32,677 nucleotides of DNA from Chloroflexota bacterium (lineage in GTDB: Bacteria; Chloroflexota; Chloroflexia; Chloroflexales; Chloroflexaceae). Under the pieces are notes generated by a model. That model was given only the letters and a program-made list of their open reading frames with translations. It searched no databases and was not told where the DNA came from. Below are positions 1 through 6,645 of this stretch, piece after piece. The number at the start of each line of letters is the position of its first letter. Within the stretch, counting starts at the first letter, position 1. Both the position numbers and the translations under genes were made by a program. Location of the stretch: positions 1 through 32,677 of the forward strand of contig JAUQOZ010000301.1 in assembly GCA_030550625.1 (NCBI GenBank), in the 5' to 3' direction.

Positions 1-80
1 TAAAGCTGCCAAGGACGCGAAAAGACGCAGGGGATGGGATCATCCTCTGCGTCCCCTGCGCCCTCTGCGGTAAAAAATAC
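1..80. repeat. Dispersed palindromic repeat downstream of rplT
   Basis: This non-coding stretch holds a GC-rich palindrome. CGCAGGGGA at 26-34 pairs with TCCCCTGCG at 52-60. The right end has the motif CCTCTGCGGTAAAAAA. The same end motif, in both orientations, bounds the element at 29336-29462, so the two are probably copies of one family. On the minus strand it lies directly after the rplT stop, where it could help end the infC-rpmI-rplT transcript. The left edge is cut by the window. Confidence 0.6.
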
Positions 81-99
81 CTATGTCGCCTTGGCGTAA

Positions 100-459
100 T
101 TACGCTGTCACAGCCGCCTGCGCCTGCGCCACAATGCGGGCAAAGGCCTGCGGATCGCGGACGGCCAGATCAGCCAGCATCTTGCGGTCGATCACAATAT
201 TCGCCTGCTTGAGGCCATTGATGAGGCGGCTGTACGTCGTGCCGTTGAGGCGGGCAGCCGCGTTAATGCGCATAATCCACAGCCGGCGGAAATCGCGCTT
301 GCGGCGGCGGCGGTCGCGGTACGCATCGGCGAGCGCATGCATCACCGCTTCGTGGGCAACTTTGTAGTGGCGGCTGCGCGCGCCGCGATAGCCCTTCGCC
401 TGCGCTAACAACTTCTTGTGGCGCTTGCGCACCATTGTGCCACGCTTGACACGAGCCAT
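100..459 (-). CDS. rplT: 50S ribosomal protein L20
   Basis: L20 is an early-assembly protein of the large ribosomal subunit that binds 23S rRNA. The 119-residue product has the usual family length and a very basic N-terminal half (starts MARVKRG, then [19 protein letters not shown]). The conserved [11 protein letters not shown] and YSRLINGLK blocks follow. The ATG has a strong AAAGGAG ribosome site at 467-473, seven bases away. It is the last gene of an infC-rpmI-rplT operon on the minus strand, a classical gene order. In other bacteria L20 also represses this operon by binding its mRNA, so the hairpins in this transcript are candidate targets. Confidence 0.98.
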   Translation of the reverse strand: MARVKRGTMVRKRHKKLLAQAKGYRGARSRHYKVAHEAVMHALADAYRDRRRRKRDFRRLWIMRINAAARLNGTTYSRLINGLKQANIVIDRKMLADLAVRDPQAFARIVAQAQAAVTA

Positions 460-556
460 AGTTGTTCTCCTTTGGCGGACCGGTCAGGGGGTGGCAAACC
501 GAACCCTGAACTTCATCCGCACTATACCTTGAATACCGATAACGTCACAGGCCAGT

Positions 557-581
557 AAAAGCCCTGCGTGCAGCGCAGGGC
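557..581 (-). terminator. Hairpin with short U run between rpmI and rplT
   Basis: GCCCTGCG at 561-568 pairs perfectly with CGCAGGGC at 574-581, with a five-base loop. On the transcribed minus strand the stem is followed by TTTTA. It resembles a weak intrinsic terminator or attenuator inside the operon, in the 163-base gap between the rpmI stop and the rplT start. Function is inferred; it could also be a processing site or protein-binding site. Confidence 0.5.
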
Positions 582-622
582 CACCGTTCGCGCCGGGTAT
601 GAGCGACCCGCCGCTTGCTTAC

Positions 623-829
623 TTACTCTAGACCGTAAGGCAGCGCGACTTGCAGCAGGCGGCGATTAGCCGGCGAGGTAGGCTGATCCTTGCCCCACTC
701 GCGCTGCGAGCGGCTCGGCCGGTTGCGCTTATTGCCGCGCACACCGCTCTGCTGCAGAAACTTGCCAGACGCAGTCACCTTAAAGCGCTTTTTCGCGCCC
801 TTATGCGTCTTCATTTTCATCTTAGGCAT
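623..829 (-). CDS. rpmI: 50S ribosomal protein L35
   Basis: Small basic protein of the large ribosomal subunit, 68 residues, slightly longer than the usual 64-66. It starts with the family signature MPKMKMKTHKGAKKRFKVT, followed by a KRNRPSRSQR stretch. An AAAGGAG ribosome site lies just before the ATG. The gene sits 55 bases after the infC stop and before rplT, the standard position for rpmI. The last residues (QVALPYGLE) differ from the usual L35 ending, but no frameshift is visible. Confidence 0.96.
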   Translation of the reverse strand: MPKMKMKTHKGAKKRFKVTASGKFLQQSGVRGNKRNRPSRSQREWGKDQPTSPANRRLLQVALPYGLE

Positions 830-884
830 TGAATAGCTCCTTTACCGCAACCGGATAGCAGCAGCCAGACCGGTTTCGCATCAC

Positions 885-1646
885 TTAGCGCCGTCGCCGG
901 CGTTCCCGCTCGTCATCGTCAAAATCTTCTTCGTCCTCGTCGTCGTCATCGTAATCTTCGTCCTCGTCGATGAGGTCGTCGTCTTCGTCAAGTTCATCCT
1001 CATCAACAAGGTCTTCTTCCTCGTCTTCGTTCGCCGGTGTAGCCACAGGAGCTGCCGGCGCTTGGGCTGACTGGGCGTTTGCGGCAGCTTGGCGCTGAGC
1101 GGCAGCCTTCTGCGCTTGCTGAGCCGCTTTCAGCACCTTCGCTGTCGGCGCCAACAACATCGAGAGGACGCGCCCCTCCATCAGCGGCTTTTGCTCGATG
1201 ACGGCAATATCGCTCAATTGCTCGGCAATCTCATCGAGCATTTTGCGCCCGATTTCCGGGTGGGCCATTTCGCGACCGCGGAAGCGCAAGTTAAATTTCA
1301 CCTTGTCGCCGGCCAACAAAAAGCGCCGCGCCTGATTCGCCTTGACAGCGACATCGTGATCGTCGGTTTTCGGCATCAGCCGGATCTGCTTCAATTCTGA
1401 CTGCTTCTGATTGCGGCGCGCTTCCCGCTCTTTTTTGCTCTGCTCGTAGCGGAATTTACCGTAATCGAGCAGACGGCATACCGGCGGAACCGCATTGGGC
1501 GCGACTTCAACCAGATCGTACCCCCGCTCTTCAGCCATAGCCAGCGCCTCGCGCAAGGGGACGATGCCGACTTGGGTGCCGTTTTCATCGATCAGGCGCA
1601 CTTCACGGGCGCGAATGCGATTGTTGATGCGAAACCGGTCTCTGAT
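885..1646 (-). CDS. infC: Translation initiation factor IF-3, AUC start, acidic C-terminal tail
   Basis: IF-3 binds the 30S subunit and checks start-codon and initiator-tRNA pairing. The core has the family blocks RLIDENGTQVG, DYGKFRYEQ, KQIRLMPKTDDHD and the C-domain LRFRGREMAHPEIG. A GTG start at 1601 would remove the conserved N-terminal block. The frame stays open upstream and encodes RDRFRINNRIRAREV, as in other IF-3 proteins. An AUC codon at 1646-1644 lies seven bases after a perfect GAAGGAG (1654-1660), so I take AUC as the start, giving 254 codons including the stop. E. coli infC uses the equally rare AUU, tied to self-regulation by IF-3. After residue ~175 comes an Ala/Gln/Pro-rich linker and a strongly Asp/Glu-rich tail ending in RERRRRR, which ordinary IF-3 lacks. 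Confidence 0.93.
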   Translation of the reverse strand: MRDRFRINNRIRAREVRLIDENGTQVGIVPLREALAMAEERGYDLVEVAPNAVPPVCRLLDYGKFRYEQSKKEREARRNQKQSELKQIRLMPKTDDHDVAVKANQARRFLLAGDKVKFNLRFRGREMAHPEIGRKMLDEIAEQLSDIAVIEQKPLMEGRVLSMLLAPTAKVLKAAQQAQKAAAQRQAAANAQSAQAPAAPVATPANEDEEEDLVDEDELDEDDDLIDEDEDYDDDDEDEEDFDDDERERRRRR

Positions 1647-1653
1647 AGCGCGA

Positions 1654-1660
1654 CTCCTTC
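1654..1660 (-). promoter_or_regulatory. Shine-Dalgarno site that fixes the infC start
   Basis: GAAGGAG reads on the minus strand, seven bases before the AUC codon at 1646. The GTG at 1601 is over 50 bases downstream and has no comparable site. This supports the non-canonical start. Confidence 0.8.
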
Positions 1661-1670
1661 GTCTTTCGAG

Positions 1671-1718
1671 CGGTGACGGCTGCGTGCCGGCAGCGAGTTG
1701 CCGGGATGAGCGTCACCG
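1671..1718 (-). promoter_or_regulatory. Structured infC leader: nested hairpin before the ribosome site
   Basis: An outer 8-bp stem (CGGTGACG 1671-1678 with CGTCACCG 1711-1718) encloses an inner hairpin (CCGGCA 1687-1692 with TGCCGG 1699-1704, loop GCGAGT). It lies in the ~137-base leader between the predicted transcription start and the infC ribosome site, ending ten bases from GAAGGAG. Its place matches leaders used for L20 or IF-3 autoregulation of this operon in other bacteria. The sequence does not show which ligand, if any, it binds. Confidence 0.55.
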
Positions 1719-1789
1719 TTAAGGCGAACCTTATGTTATGCAGACGACAATAAAATACCGACGTGAACCACTGCTCACATCAAGCCTGC

Positions 1790-1818
1790 ATTATACCAGT
1801 CTGTACGGGGATCGTCAA
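1790..1818 (-). promoter_or_regulatory. Promoter of infC-rpmI-rplT
   Basis: On the minus strand TTGACG (1813-1818) and TATAAT (1790-1795) are 17 bases apart. TGG directly before the -10 makes it an extended -10. Transcription should begin near 1783. Confidence 0.8.
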
Positions 1819-1880
1819 ACGAATAGCGCCTTAAAAGCGTCTTTCTTTACATTTCCATGGTAGCAAATGAGCTGGCCGGA

Positions 1881-1909
1881 TTGCGCCGCCTTACATTCTA
1901 TGCTATCAT
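1881..1909 (+). promoter_or_regulatory. Promoter of the thiamine operon
   Basis: TTGCGC (1881-1886) and TATCAT (1904-1909) are 17 bases apart, with an extended -10 (TGC before TATCAT). The predicted start near 1916 lies about ten bases before the TPP riboswitch, so the whole aptamer would be transcribed. Confidence 0.6.
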
Positions 1910-1926
1910 GAATTTAACAATTTTCA

Positions 1927-2032
1927 TGCCGGGGGAGCTTGGGAGAACCGAGCTGAGAGGGCGCCTTTGGCTATTGCCACCGGCGCCGACCCTCTGAACC
2001 TGATCTGGGTTATGCCAGCGGAGGGAAGGGCA
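1927..2032 (+). promoter_or_regulatory. TPP riboswitch (THI element)
   Basis: The aptamer has the conserved THI-box parts in order: GGGGGAGC (1931-1938), GCTGAGAGG (1952-1960), then CCCTCTGAACCTGATCTGG and TTATGCCAGCGGAGGGAA (ending 2027). TGCC at 1927-1930 can pair with GGCA at 2029-2032 as the closing P1 helix. It senses thiamine pyrophosphate in the nascent mRNA. An intrinsic terminator follows 40 bases later, so control is most likely by premature termination when TPP is high. GGCAG at 2029-2033 could alternatively pair with CTGCC at 2079-2083 in the terminator stem, a possible antiterminator core; that part is inference. Confidence 0.95.
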
Positions 2033-2072
2033 GTGCGCAGTCCGACGCACGGTCTGCGTCTATCGTCAACTC

Positions 2073-2102
2073 ACCGTCCTGCCGCGGCAGGGCGGTTTTT
2101 TT
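2073..2102 (+). terminator. Riboswitch-controlled intrinsic terminator
   Basis: A 10-bp stem (2073-2082 with 2087-2096, one G-U pair, loop CGCG) is followed by seven T residues (2096-2102). It lies between the TPP aptamer and the thiM ribosome site, the arrangement of a transcriptional OFF switch. Confidence 0.88.
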
Positions 2103-2147
2103 GTCCCTGCGCGACGCTCATCCGTTTGCTGGCGCAAGGAGGCGACG

Positions 2148-2981
2148 ATGACTTTGAACGAACGGATCGCAGAGTTGCGGGAACGGGTGCGCCAGCAGCG
2201 CCCCCTGATTCACCACATCACCAATTTTGTGGTGATGAACGACACGGCGAATGTGACGCTCCATATCGGCGGGTTGCCGGTGATGGCTCACGACCGCGAA
2301 GAGGTGGCCGAGATGGTGGCAATGGCCGGTGCGTTGGTGCTGAATGTGGGTACGTTGTCGCCTGATTGGATCGAAGCCATGCTGATCGCCGGCAAGCGGG
2401 CGAACGAACTGGGCATTCCGATCGTGCTTGATCCGGTTGGCGCCGGGGCGACTTCGCTGCGCACCGCGAGCAATCGCCGCTTGCTTGAGGAATTGCGGGT
2501 CGCGGTGGTGCGCGGCAATTCAGGCGAGATCGGCGCGCTGGCCGGGATGGGTGGCGTGGTGAAGGGGGTTGAGGCGGTGGTTGCAGCCGATGATCCGGTG
2601 GCGGCAGCGCAGAAGCTGGCGCACCAGTATCAGACGGTGGTCGCAATCACTGGGAAGCGTGATATTGTCACTGATGGCAGCCGGGTGTTGGCGGTTGATA
2701 ACGGTCACGAATGGCTCACGACGTTGACCGGTACTGGTTGCTCGGCGACGACCGTGGTGGCAGCCTTTGCGGCGGTCGAACGCGATTACGTACTGGCTGC
2801 CGCGGCCGGCTTGGCCTGTTTTGGGTTGGCCGCTGAGCTGGCTGCCCCGCAAGCGCATGGCCCGGCCAGCTTTAAGGTGGCCTTCTACGATGCGATTTAC
2901 CACCTGTCGGCAGAACAGATCCGCGCCGGGGTGCGCGTGACCAACCTGAGCGATGACCAGAGCATTGCGGTGGCGCGGTAG
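2148..2981 (+). CDS. thiM: Hydroxyethylthiazole kinase
   Basis: Cytoplasmic ribokinase-fold enzyme that phosphorylates 4-methyl-5-(2-hydroxyethyl)thiazole with ATP, salvaging the thiazole half of thiamine. At 277 residues it has family length. Visible motifs are PLIHHITNFVVMNDTAN near the N terminus, NVGTL, DPVGAGAT, RGNSGEI, and the catalytic TGTGC at residues 194-198 (Cys198). AAGGAGG at 2136-2142 sits five bases before the ATG. It is the first gene after the TPP riboswitch and terminator, so TPP should repress it. thiE and thiD follow on the same strand after a repeat array. Confidence 0.96.
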   Translation: MTLNERIAELRERVRQQRPLIHHITNFVVMNDTANVTLHIGGLPVMAHDREEVAEMVAMAGALVLNVGTLSPDWIEAMLIAGKRANELGIPIVLDPVGAGATSLRTASNRRLLEELRVAVVRGNSGEIGALAGMGGVVKGVEAVVAADDPVAAAQKLAHQYQTVVAITGKRDIVTDGSRVLAVDNGHEWLTTLTGTGCSATTVVAAFAAVERDYVLAAAAGLACFGLAAELAAPQAHGPASFKVAFYDAIYHLSAEQIRAGVRVTNLSDDQSIAVAR

Positions 2982-2999
2982 GTGCATTGCTCGCGCGCA

Positions 3000-3336
3000 T
3001 CGCATGATGGCGTGCGGTCGTCTCACTGCGGTAAGTCAGCCGGTTCGTTGTGGCGTGCGGCAGTGGAACTGCCGCATTCTAAATAGCTCGTGCTCATCGC
3101 ATGATGGCGTGCGGCAGTGAAACTGCCGCATTCCAAAGAGTTCGTACTCATCGCATGATGGTGTGGGGCAGGGCCTCTGCCGCTTGCTATTCAGTTCATT
3201 ATGGCGTGCGGCAGTGGAACTGCCGCATTCTAAATAGCTCGTACTCATCGCATGATGGCGTGCGGCAGTGGAACTGCCGCATTCTAAATAGCTCGTACTC
3301 ATCGCATGATGGCGTGCGGCAGGGAACTGCCGCATT
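3000..3336. repeat. 54-bp tandem hairpin repeat array between thiM and thiE
   Basis: The 373-base gap between thiM and thiE is filled by tandem copies of a 54-bp unit. Each unit carries the hairpin TGCGGCAGT-ACTGCCGCA and a spacer like CATTCTAAATAGCTCGTACTC then ATCGCATGATGG. Hairpins start at 3056, 3110, 3164 (degenerate), 3207, 3261 and 3315. Steps are 54 bases except 43 after the degenerate unit. A further decayed copy lies at about 3013-3031. Because 54 is divisible by three, open frames with 18-residue repeats run through it, but they look like chance. In RNA it would form a row of stem-loops within the thi transcript. Confidence 0.9.
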
Positions 3337-3354
3337 ACACCGAATGAATCAGCT

Positions 3355-4017
3355 ATGCAACCAAAAACACAGCTTGACTGGAGCCTCTACGTTGTCACCG
3401 ATGCTGGCTTGTCGCGGGGCCGGTCACATCTGGCGGTGATTGAAGCGGCGATTGCCGGTGGCGCGACGATAGTGCAGTATCGCGAAAAGATGGCTTCTAC
3501 TCGCCAAATGATCGCCGAAGCGCAGGCTTTGCGCGAACTGACCCGGCGCGCCGGCGTGCCGCTGATCGTCAATGACCGGCTCGATGTCGCTTTGGCGGTA
3601 GATGCCGATGGGGTGCATGTCGGCCAAGACGATATGCCGGCGGCGTTGGCCCGCCGCTTGATCGGCCCAGACAAGATCTTGGGGGTCTCGGCGGCCAATC
3701 TGTCCGAAGCAATGCAGGCGGTGCAAGACGGCGCCGATTATCTAGGAGTAGGGCCGATTGTTGCCACTCCCACTAAACCTGACGCCGCGCCGCCGATCGG
3801 GATGGATGGCCTACGTGAGATTTGCCGGCGCGTGCCGATACCGGTCGTTGCGATTGGCGGGATCAATGCGACGAACGCTGCCGATGCCATCGCCGCCGGC
3901 GCGCACGGCATCGCTGTTGTGTCGGCGGTGGTCGCCGCCGAGGATGTCGCTGCGGCGGCGCAGCAGTTGCGCGCGCTTGTCGCTGCCGCTCGCGCTAACG
4001 CACGTAGAAAGGAGTAA
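3355..4017 (+). CDS. thiE: Thiamine-phosphate synthase
   Basis: TIM-barrel enzyme that joins hydroxymethylpyrimidine pyrophosphate and thiazole phosphate to thiamine phosphate, releasing pyrophosphate. The 220 residues show LYVVTDAGL, VQYREK (usually VQLREK), VNDRLDVALAVDADGVHVGQ, GVSAANLSEA, ADYLGVGPIVATPTK and VAIGGI, in family order. The start ATG follows the repeat array and has only a weak ribosome site. thiD begins two bases after the stop, so the two are surely co-translated. Confidence 0.95.
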   Translation: MQPKTQLDWSLYVVTDAGLSRGRSHLAVIEAAIAGGATIVQYREKMASTRQMIAEAQALRELTRRAGVPLIVNDRLDVALAVDADGVHVGQDDMPAALARRLIGPDKILGVSAANLSEAMQAVQDGADYLGVGPIVATPTKPDAAPPIGMDGLREICRRVPIPVVAIGGINATNAADAIAAGAHGIAVVSAVVAAEDVAAAAQQLRALVAAARANARRKE

Positions 4018-4019
4018 CT

Positions 4020-4823
4020 ATGGCGCTGCCACGCTGTTTAACGATTGCCGGCTCTGATTCAGGCGGCGGGGCCGGCATTCAGGCCGATCTCAAGACCTTT
4101 GCTGCGCTAGGGGTGTATGGCATGAGCGCCCTCACCGCGGTGACAGCGCAGAATACGATCGGCGTGCAAGGGGTGATCGAATTGCCGGCAGCGTTTGTTG
4201 GCCAGCAGATCGATTCGGTGGTCAGCGATATTGGCGTAGATGCGGTTAAGACCGGGATGCTGGCCAACGCCGAGATCATCGCCGTGGTTGCTGAAAAAGC
4301 GCGCGCCTACCGGTGGCCCGCGCTGGTTATCGATCCGGTGATGGTCGCCAAGAGCGGCGATCCGCTGTTGCACCCGGCAGCACAGACGGCCCTTATCGAG
4401 CTGCTCTTGCCGCTGGCGACGATTGTTACTCCCAACTTGCCTGAAGCGCGCGCCTTGACCGGTATGGCGATCGAGACGGTTGCCGAGATGGAGCAGGCGG
4501 CGCAAGCAATCTATCGCATGGGGCCGCGCTGGGTATTGGTCAAGGGTGGCCATCTGCAAGGCGATAGCATTGATGTGCTCTATGATGGGGTGCAGTACCG
4601 CTATTTCACCTCACCCCGGATCGAAACCCGCCACACGCATGGCACTGGTTGCACGTTCGCGTCGGCGATTGCGGCTGGCTTGGCGAAAGGGCTTGCCGTC
4701 CCCGATGCCGTGCAAGCGGCCAAGGAATATATCACCTTGGCCTTGCGCCATGCGCCGGGTTTGGGCCATGGTCACGGGCCGGTGCATCATTTTGCCGCGT
4801 GGTATGAGCAAACGTCGTTATAA
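4020..4823 (+). CDS. thiD: Hydroxymethylpyrimidine/phosphomethylpyrimidine kinase
   Basis: Phosphorylates hydroxymethylpyrimidine twice to the pyrophosphate used by ThiE. The 267-residue protein has the family start LTIAGSDSGGGAGIQADLK, then YGMSALTAVTAQNT, VKTGML, VIDPVMVAKSG, TPNLPEA and the anion-hole/catalytic HGTGC (Cys211). Its ribosome site AAAGGAG (4008-4014) lies within the end of thiE, which fixes the start. It is the last gene of the operon, followed by a strong terminator. No thiC or thiG is seen here, so this block alone supports salvage and joining, not full de novo synthesis. Confidence 0.96.
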   Translation: MALPRCLTIAGSDSGGGAGIQADLKTFAALGVYGMSALTAVTAQNTIGVQGVIELPAAFVGQQIDSVVSDIGVDAVKTGMLANAEIIAVVAEKARAYRWPALVIDPVMVAKSGDPLLHPAAQTALIELLLPLATIVTPNLPEARALTGMAIETVAEMEQAAQAIYRMGPRWVLVKGGHLQGDSIDVLYDGVQYRYFTSPRIETRHTHGTGCTFASAIAAGLAKGLAVPDAVQAAKEYITLALRHAPGLGHGHGPVHHFAAWYEQTSL

Positions 4824-4844
4824 CTGGTGATAAGGGTAATTCTG

Positions 4845-4878
4845 CCGGGACAGCCAGTGTGGCTGTCCCGGCTGTTTT
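4845..4878 (+). terminator. Intrinsic terminator of the thi operon
   Basis: A perfect 11-bp stem (4845-4855 with 4861-4871, loop AGTGT) is followed by CTGTTTT. It starts about 20 bases after the thiD stop. Confidence 0.88.
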
Positions 4879-4880
4879 AG

Positions 4881-4909
4881 TTGACAAGGCAGATACTGTC
4901 GAGTATGGT
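4881..4909 (+). promoter_or_regulatory. Promoter of the SDR gene
   Basis: A consensus TTGACA (4881-4886) is followed after 17 bases by TATGGT (4904-4909). It starts directly after the thi terminator and about 50 bases before the SDR start codon. Confidence 0.65.
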
Positions 4910-4956
4910 ATCCTTGCTATTTGTTGAAGCCAACTGAAGAATGACGGACAATACCT

Positions 4957-5760
4957 ATGCGAGTACGAAACAAGGTCATTGTTGTTACTGGCGGCGGCAG
5001 CGGGATTGGGCGGGCTTTGGTGTTGCATTTACTGGCGAAAGGGGCGCGCGTCGCAGCGGTCGATCTCAACCCGGCTGCTCTGCGGGAGACGGCGCAACTG
5101 GCGGGGGCGCAGGCCAGCCGGCTTTCAACCCACGAGCTGAACATTACCGATCGCACCGCCGTGGCTGCTTTACCGGCGCAAGTCGTGGCTGCTCACGGCG
5201 CAGTTGATGGTCTGATCAACAACGCCGGCATCATTCAGCCGTTTGTGCGCGTGCCTGATCTTGATGAGGCGACGATTGAACGGGTCATGAATGTCAATTT
5301 CTACGGCACCGTGTGGATGACCAAAGCCTTTTTGCCCCACCTGCTGGCCCGGCCCGAAGCGCATATTGTGAACGTTTCGAGCATGGGCGGCTTTTTGCCG
5401 GTGCCGGGACAAACCATCTACGGCGCAGCCAAAGCAGCGGTGAAGCTCTTTACCGAAGGACTGTATTCTGAACTACTGGAAACCAAGGTGCGGGTGACGG
5501 TCGTCTTTCCCGGCGCCGTCAGCACCAACATCACGGCCAATTCAGGCGTGAGCAGTTTGCCGCGCACCGATAAACAACCCGCCATCACGCCATTGCCGGC
5601 CGAGCGGGCAGCGCAGATCATCATCGAGGGCATGGAGCGCAATCGGTTTCGGGTGCTGGTCGGCAACGATGCGACAATGATGGATCGACTCTACCGGCTC
5701 AATCCGCAGTTTGCGGTGCGTCTGATCTTCCGCCAGATGAAGAGCTTGTTGGGAGGATAG
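4957..5760 (+). CDS. Short-chain dehydrogenase/reductase (SDR family)
   Basis: Classical SDR with a Rossmann fold, 267 residues. The cofactor motif TGGGSGIG is at 11-18, the NNAG motif near 88-91, Ser142 in NVSSMGG, and the catalytic Tyr155 and Lys159 in YGAAK, with the typical 13-residue Ser-Tyr spacing. An aspartate (AAVDLNP) follows the second beta strand, which usually favours NAD(H) over NADP(H). The C-terminal part RLYRLNPQFAVRLIFRQMKSLL is amphipathic and may bind membrane or substrate. The substrate cannot be told from sequence. It has its own promoter and converges on the regulator that ends 26 bases downstream. Confidence 0.9.
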   Translation: MRVRNKVIVVTGGGSGIGRALVLHLLAKGARVAAVDLNPAALRETAQLAGAQASRLSTHELNITDRTAVAALPAQVVAAHGAVDGLINNAGIIQPFVRVPDLDEATIERVMNVNFYGTVWMTKAFLPHLLARPEAHIVNVSSMGGFLPVPGQTIYGAAKAAVKLFTEGLYSELLETKVRVTVVFPGAVSTNITANSGVSSLPRTDKQPAITPLPAERAAQIIIEGMERNRFRVLVGNDATMMDRLYRLNPQFAVRLIFRQMKSLLGG

Positions 5761-5786
5761 TCTTGGCGCGTGGCTCCACCAATGGA

Positions 5787-6353
5787 TCATTCCGCTCTGC
5801 CGTTGTTATGATCATGCGTCTCATGCGGCAGTGTGGCTAGCGGGTATCCCAGCAGAAACATTCGCCGCAACGTGCGTCCCTCGGTGGGAGGTTGCTGCTC
5901 GGCTGCGTGCAACAACTGGTGAATCGCATCGCGCAGTTGGCGGCACTCTTCATCAGTGGCGTAAAACGTGAAATCGTGAGCGGAAATATCATCGAAGTTT
6001 GGCTCGCCGCGCTCAAGCAGGTAGCGGGCGAAATCTTGCGCTACCACCCAGCCGTAGATGCTCACGTGCTCAGCGAGTTTTTTCAGGCCCTCTTCATCGT
6101 GAATATCGGATAGCCGCACTTGCCCGAACACCGGCAGAAAAAATCGCTCTTCAATCCCATTGACGTGCCGGGTCGCAGCAACTTTGATAATCCCGGCATC
6201 AAGCATCTTGTGAATGTGGCGGTAGAGCGATGGACGCGGGACATCGGGCAGCAAACGGCTCAGTTGATTAATCGAATAGGGGCCGCTGTACAAGGTTTGG
6301 AAGATGCGCATCCGCACCGGATGATTGATGATGTCGAATTTGTGGAGAATCAT
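5787..6353 (-). CDS. Winged-helix transcriptional regulator (ArsR-like)
   Basis: A 188-residue protein with an N-terminal winged helix at about residues 5-75 (NHPVRMRIFQTLYSGPYSI, NQLSRLLPDVPRPSLYRHIHKM, then the wing with IKVAATRHVNGIEERFF). This matches the ArsR-like helix-turn-helix group often found in short regulators with a variable sensor half. The C-terminal half (about 80-188) is helical and has no metal-binding motif that I recognise. A TAGGAG ribosome site lies upstream of the ATG. A perfect palindrome just before the gene suggests autorepression. The ligand is unknown. Confidence 0.8.
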   Translation of the reverse strand: MILHKFDIINHPVRMRIFQTLYSGPYSINQLSRLLPDVPRPSLYRHIHKMLDAGIIKVAATRHVNGIEERFFLPVFGQVRLSDIHDEEGLKKLAEHVSIYGWVVAQDFARYLLERGEPNFDDISAHDFTFYATDEECRQLRDAIHQLLHAAEQQPPTEGRTLRRMFLLGYPLATLPHETHDHNNGRAE

Positions 6354-6371
6354 CGTCGACTCCTAATATTA

Positions 6372-6402
6372 TCAAATTTGAGATTATCTGCTGATTATAC
6401 CA
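6372..6402 (-). promoter_or_regulatory. Extended -10 promoter with palindromic operator for the regulator
   Basis: TGGTATAAT (6394-6402 on the minus strand) is a full extended -10 and no clear -35 is present. The palindrome TCAAATTTGA (6372-6381) lies just downstream, over the expected start of transcription and upstream of the AGGAG site. A repressor bound there would block the promoter. The gene's own product is the obvious candidate, which is inference. Confidence 0.6.
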
Positions 6403-6567
6403 CATTCTTTCGGCGCAGGCAGCTATTGGTTATGGCGAGGGGTGTTCTAGGACAAGGCGAGCATCGTCTCGGCCACGTGGATTCACGCTTGCTCACCCGA
6501 ACGCTATCTTTTCGTGTGTTATCAACATGATATACGTAAATCATTTACCAGAAAGAATGTAACCCTG

Positions 6568-6593
6568 CCCGGCTATACCCTAGCATAGCCGGG
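6568..6593 (-). terminator. Hairpin downstream of the LamG lipoprotein gene
   Basis: CCCGGCTAT (6568-6576) pairs with ATAGCCGGG (6585-6593). It lies about 50 bases beyond the stop of the minus-strand gene at 6646. There is no T run, so it is at best a weak or factor-assisted terminator. The rest of 6403-6645 shows no gene. Confidence 0.4.
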
Positions 6594-6645
6594 AGGCAAT
6601 AGTGAGCTAGTGGCGGAACTGCGGATGTGCCAGTGACAAGCGCGC

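Noticed and set aside
885..1601. GTG at 1601 as the infC start
   Set aside because: It removes the conserved RINNRIRAREV block and has no ribosome site. The AUC at 1646 fits both.
3036..3439. Frames on both strands with 18-residue repeats (CGSSTAARHHAMSTSYLE and its partner)
   Set aside because: The 54-bp hairpin unit is divisible by three, so frames stay open by arithmetic. The content is palindromic and no start signal is present.
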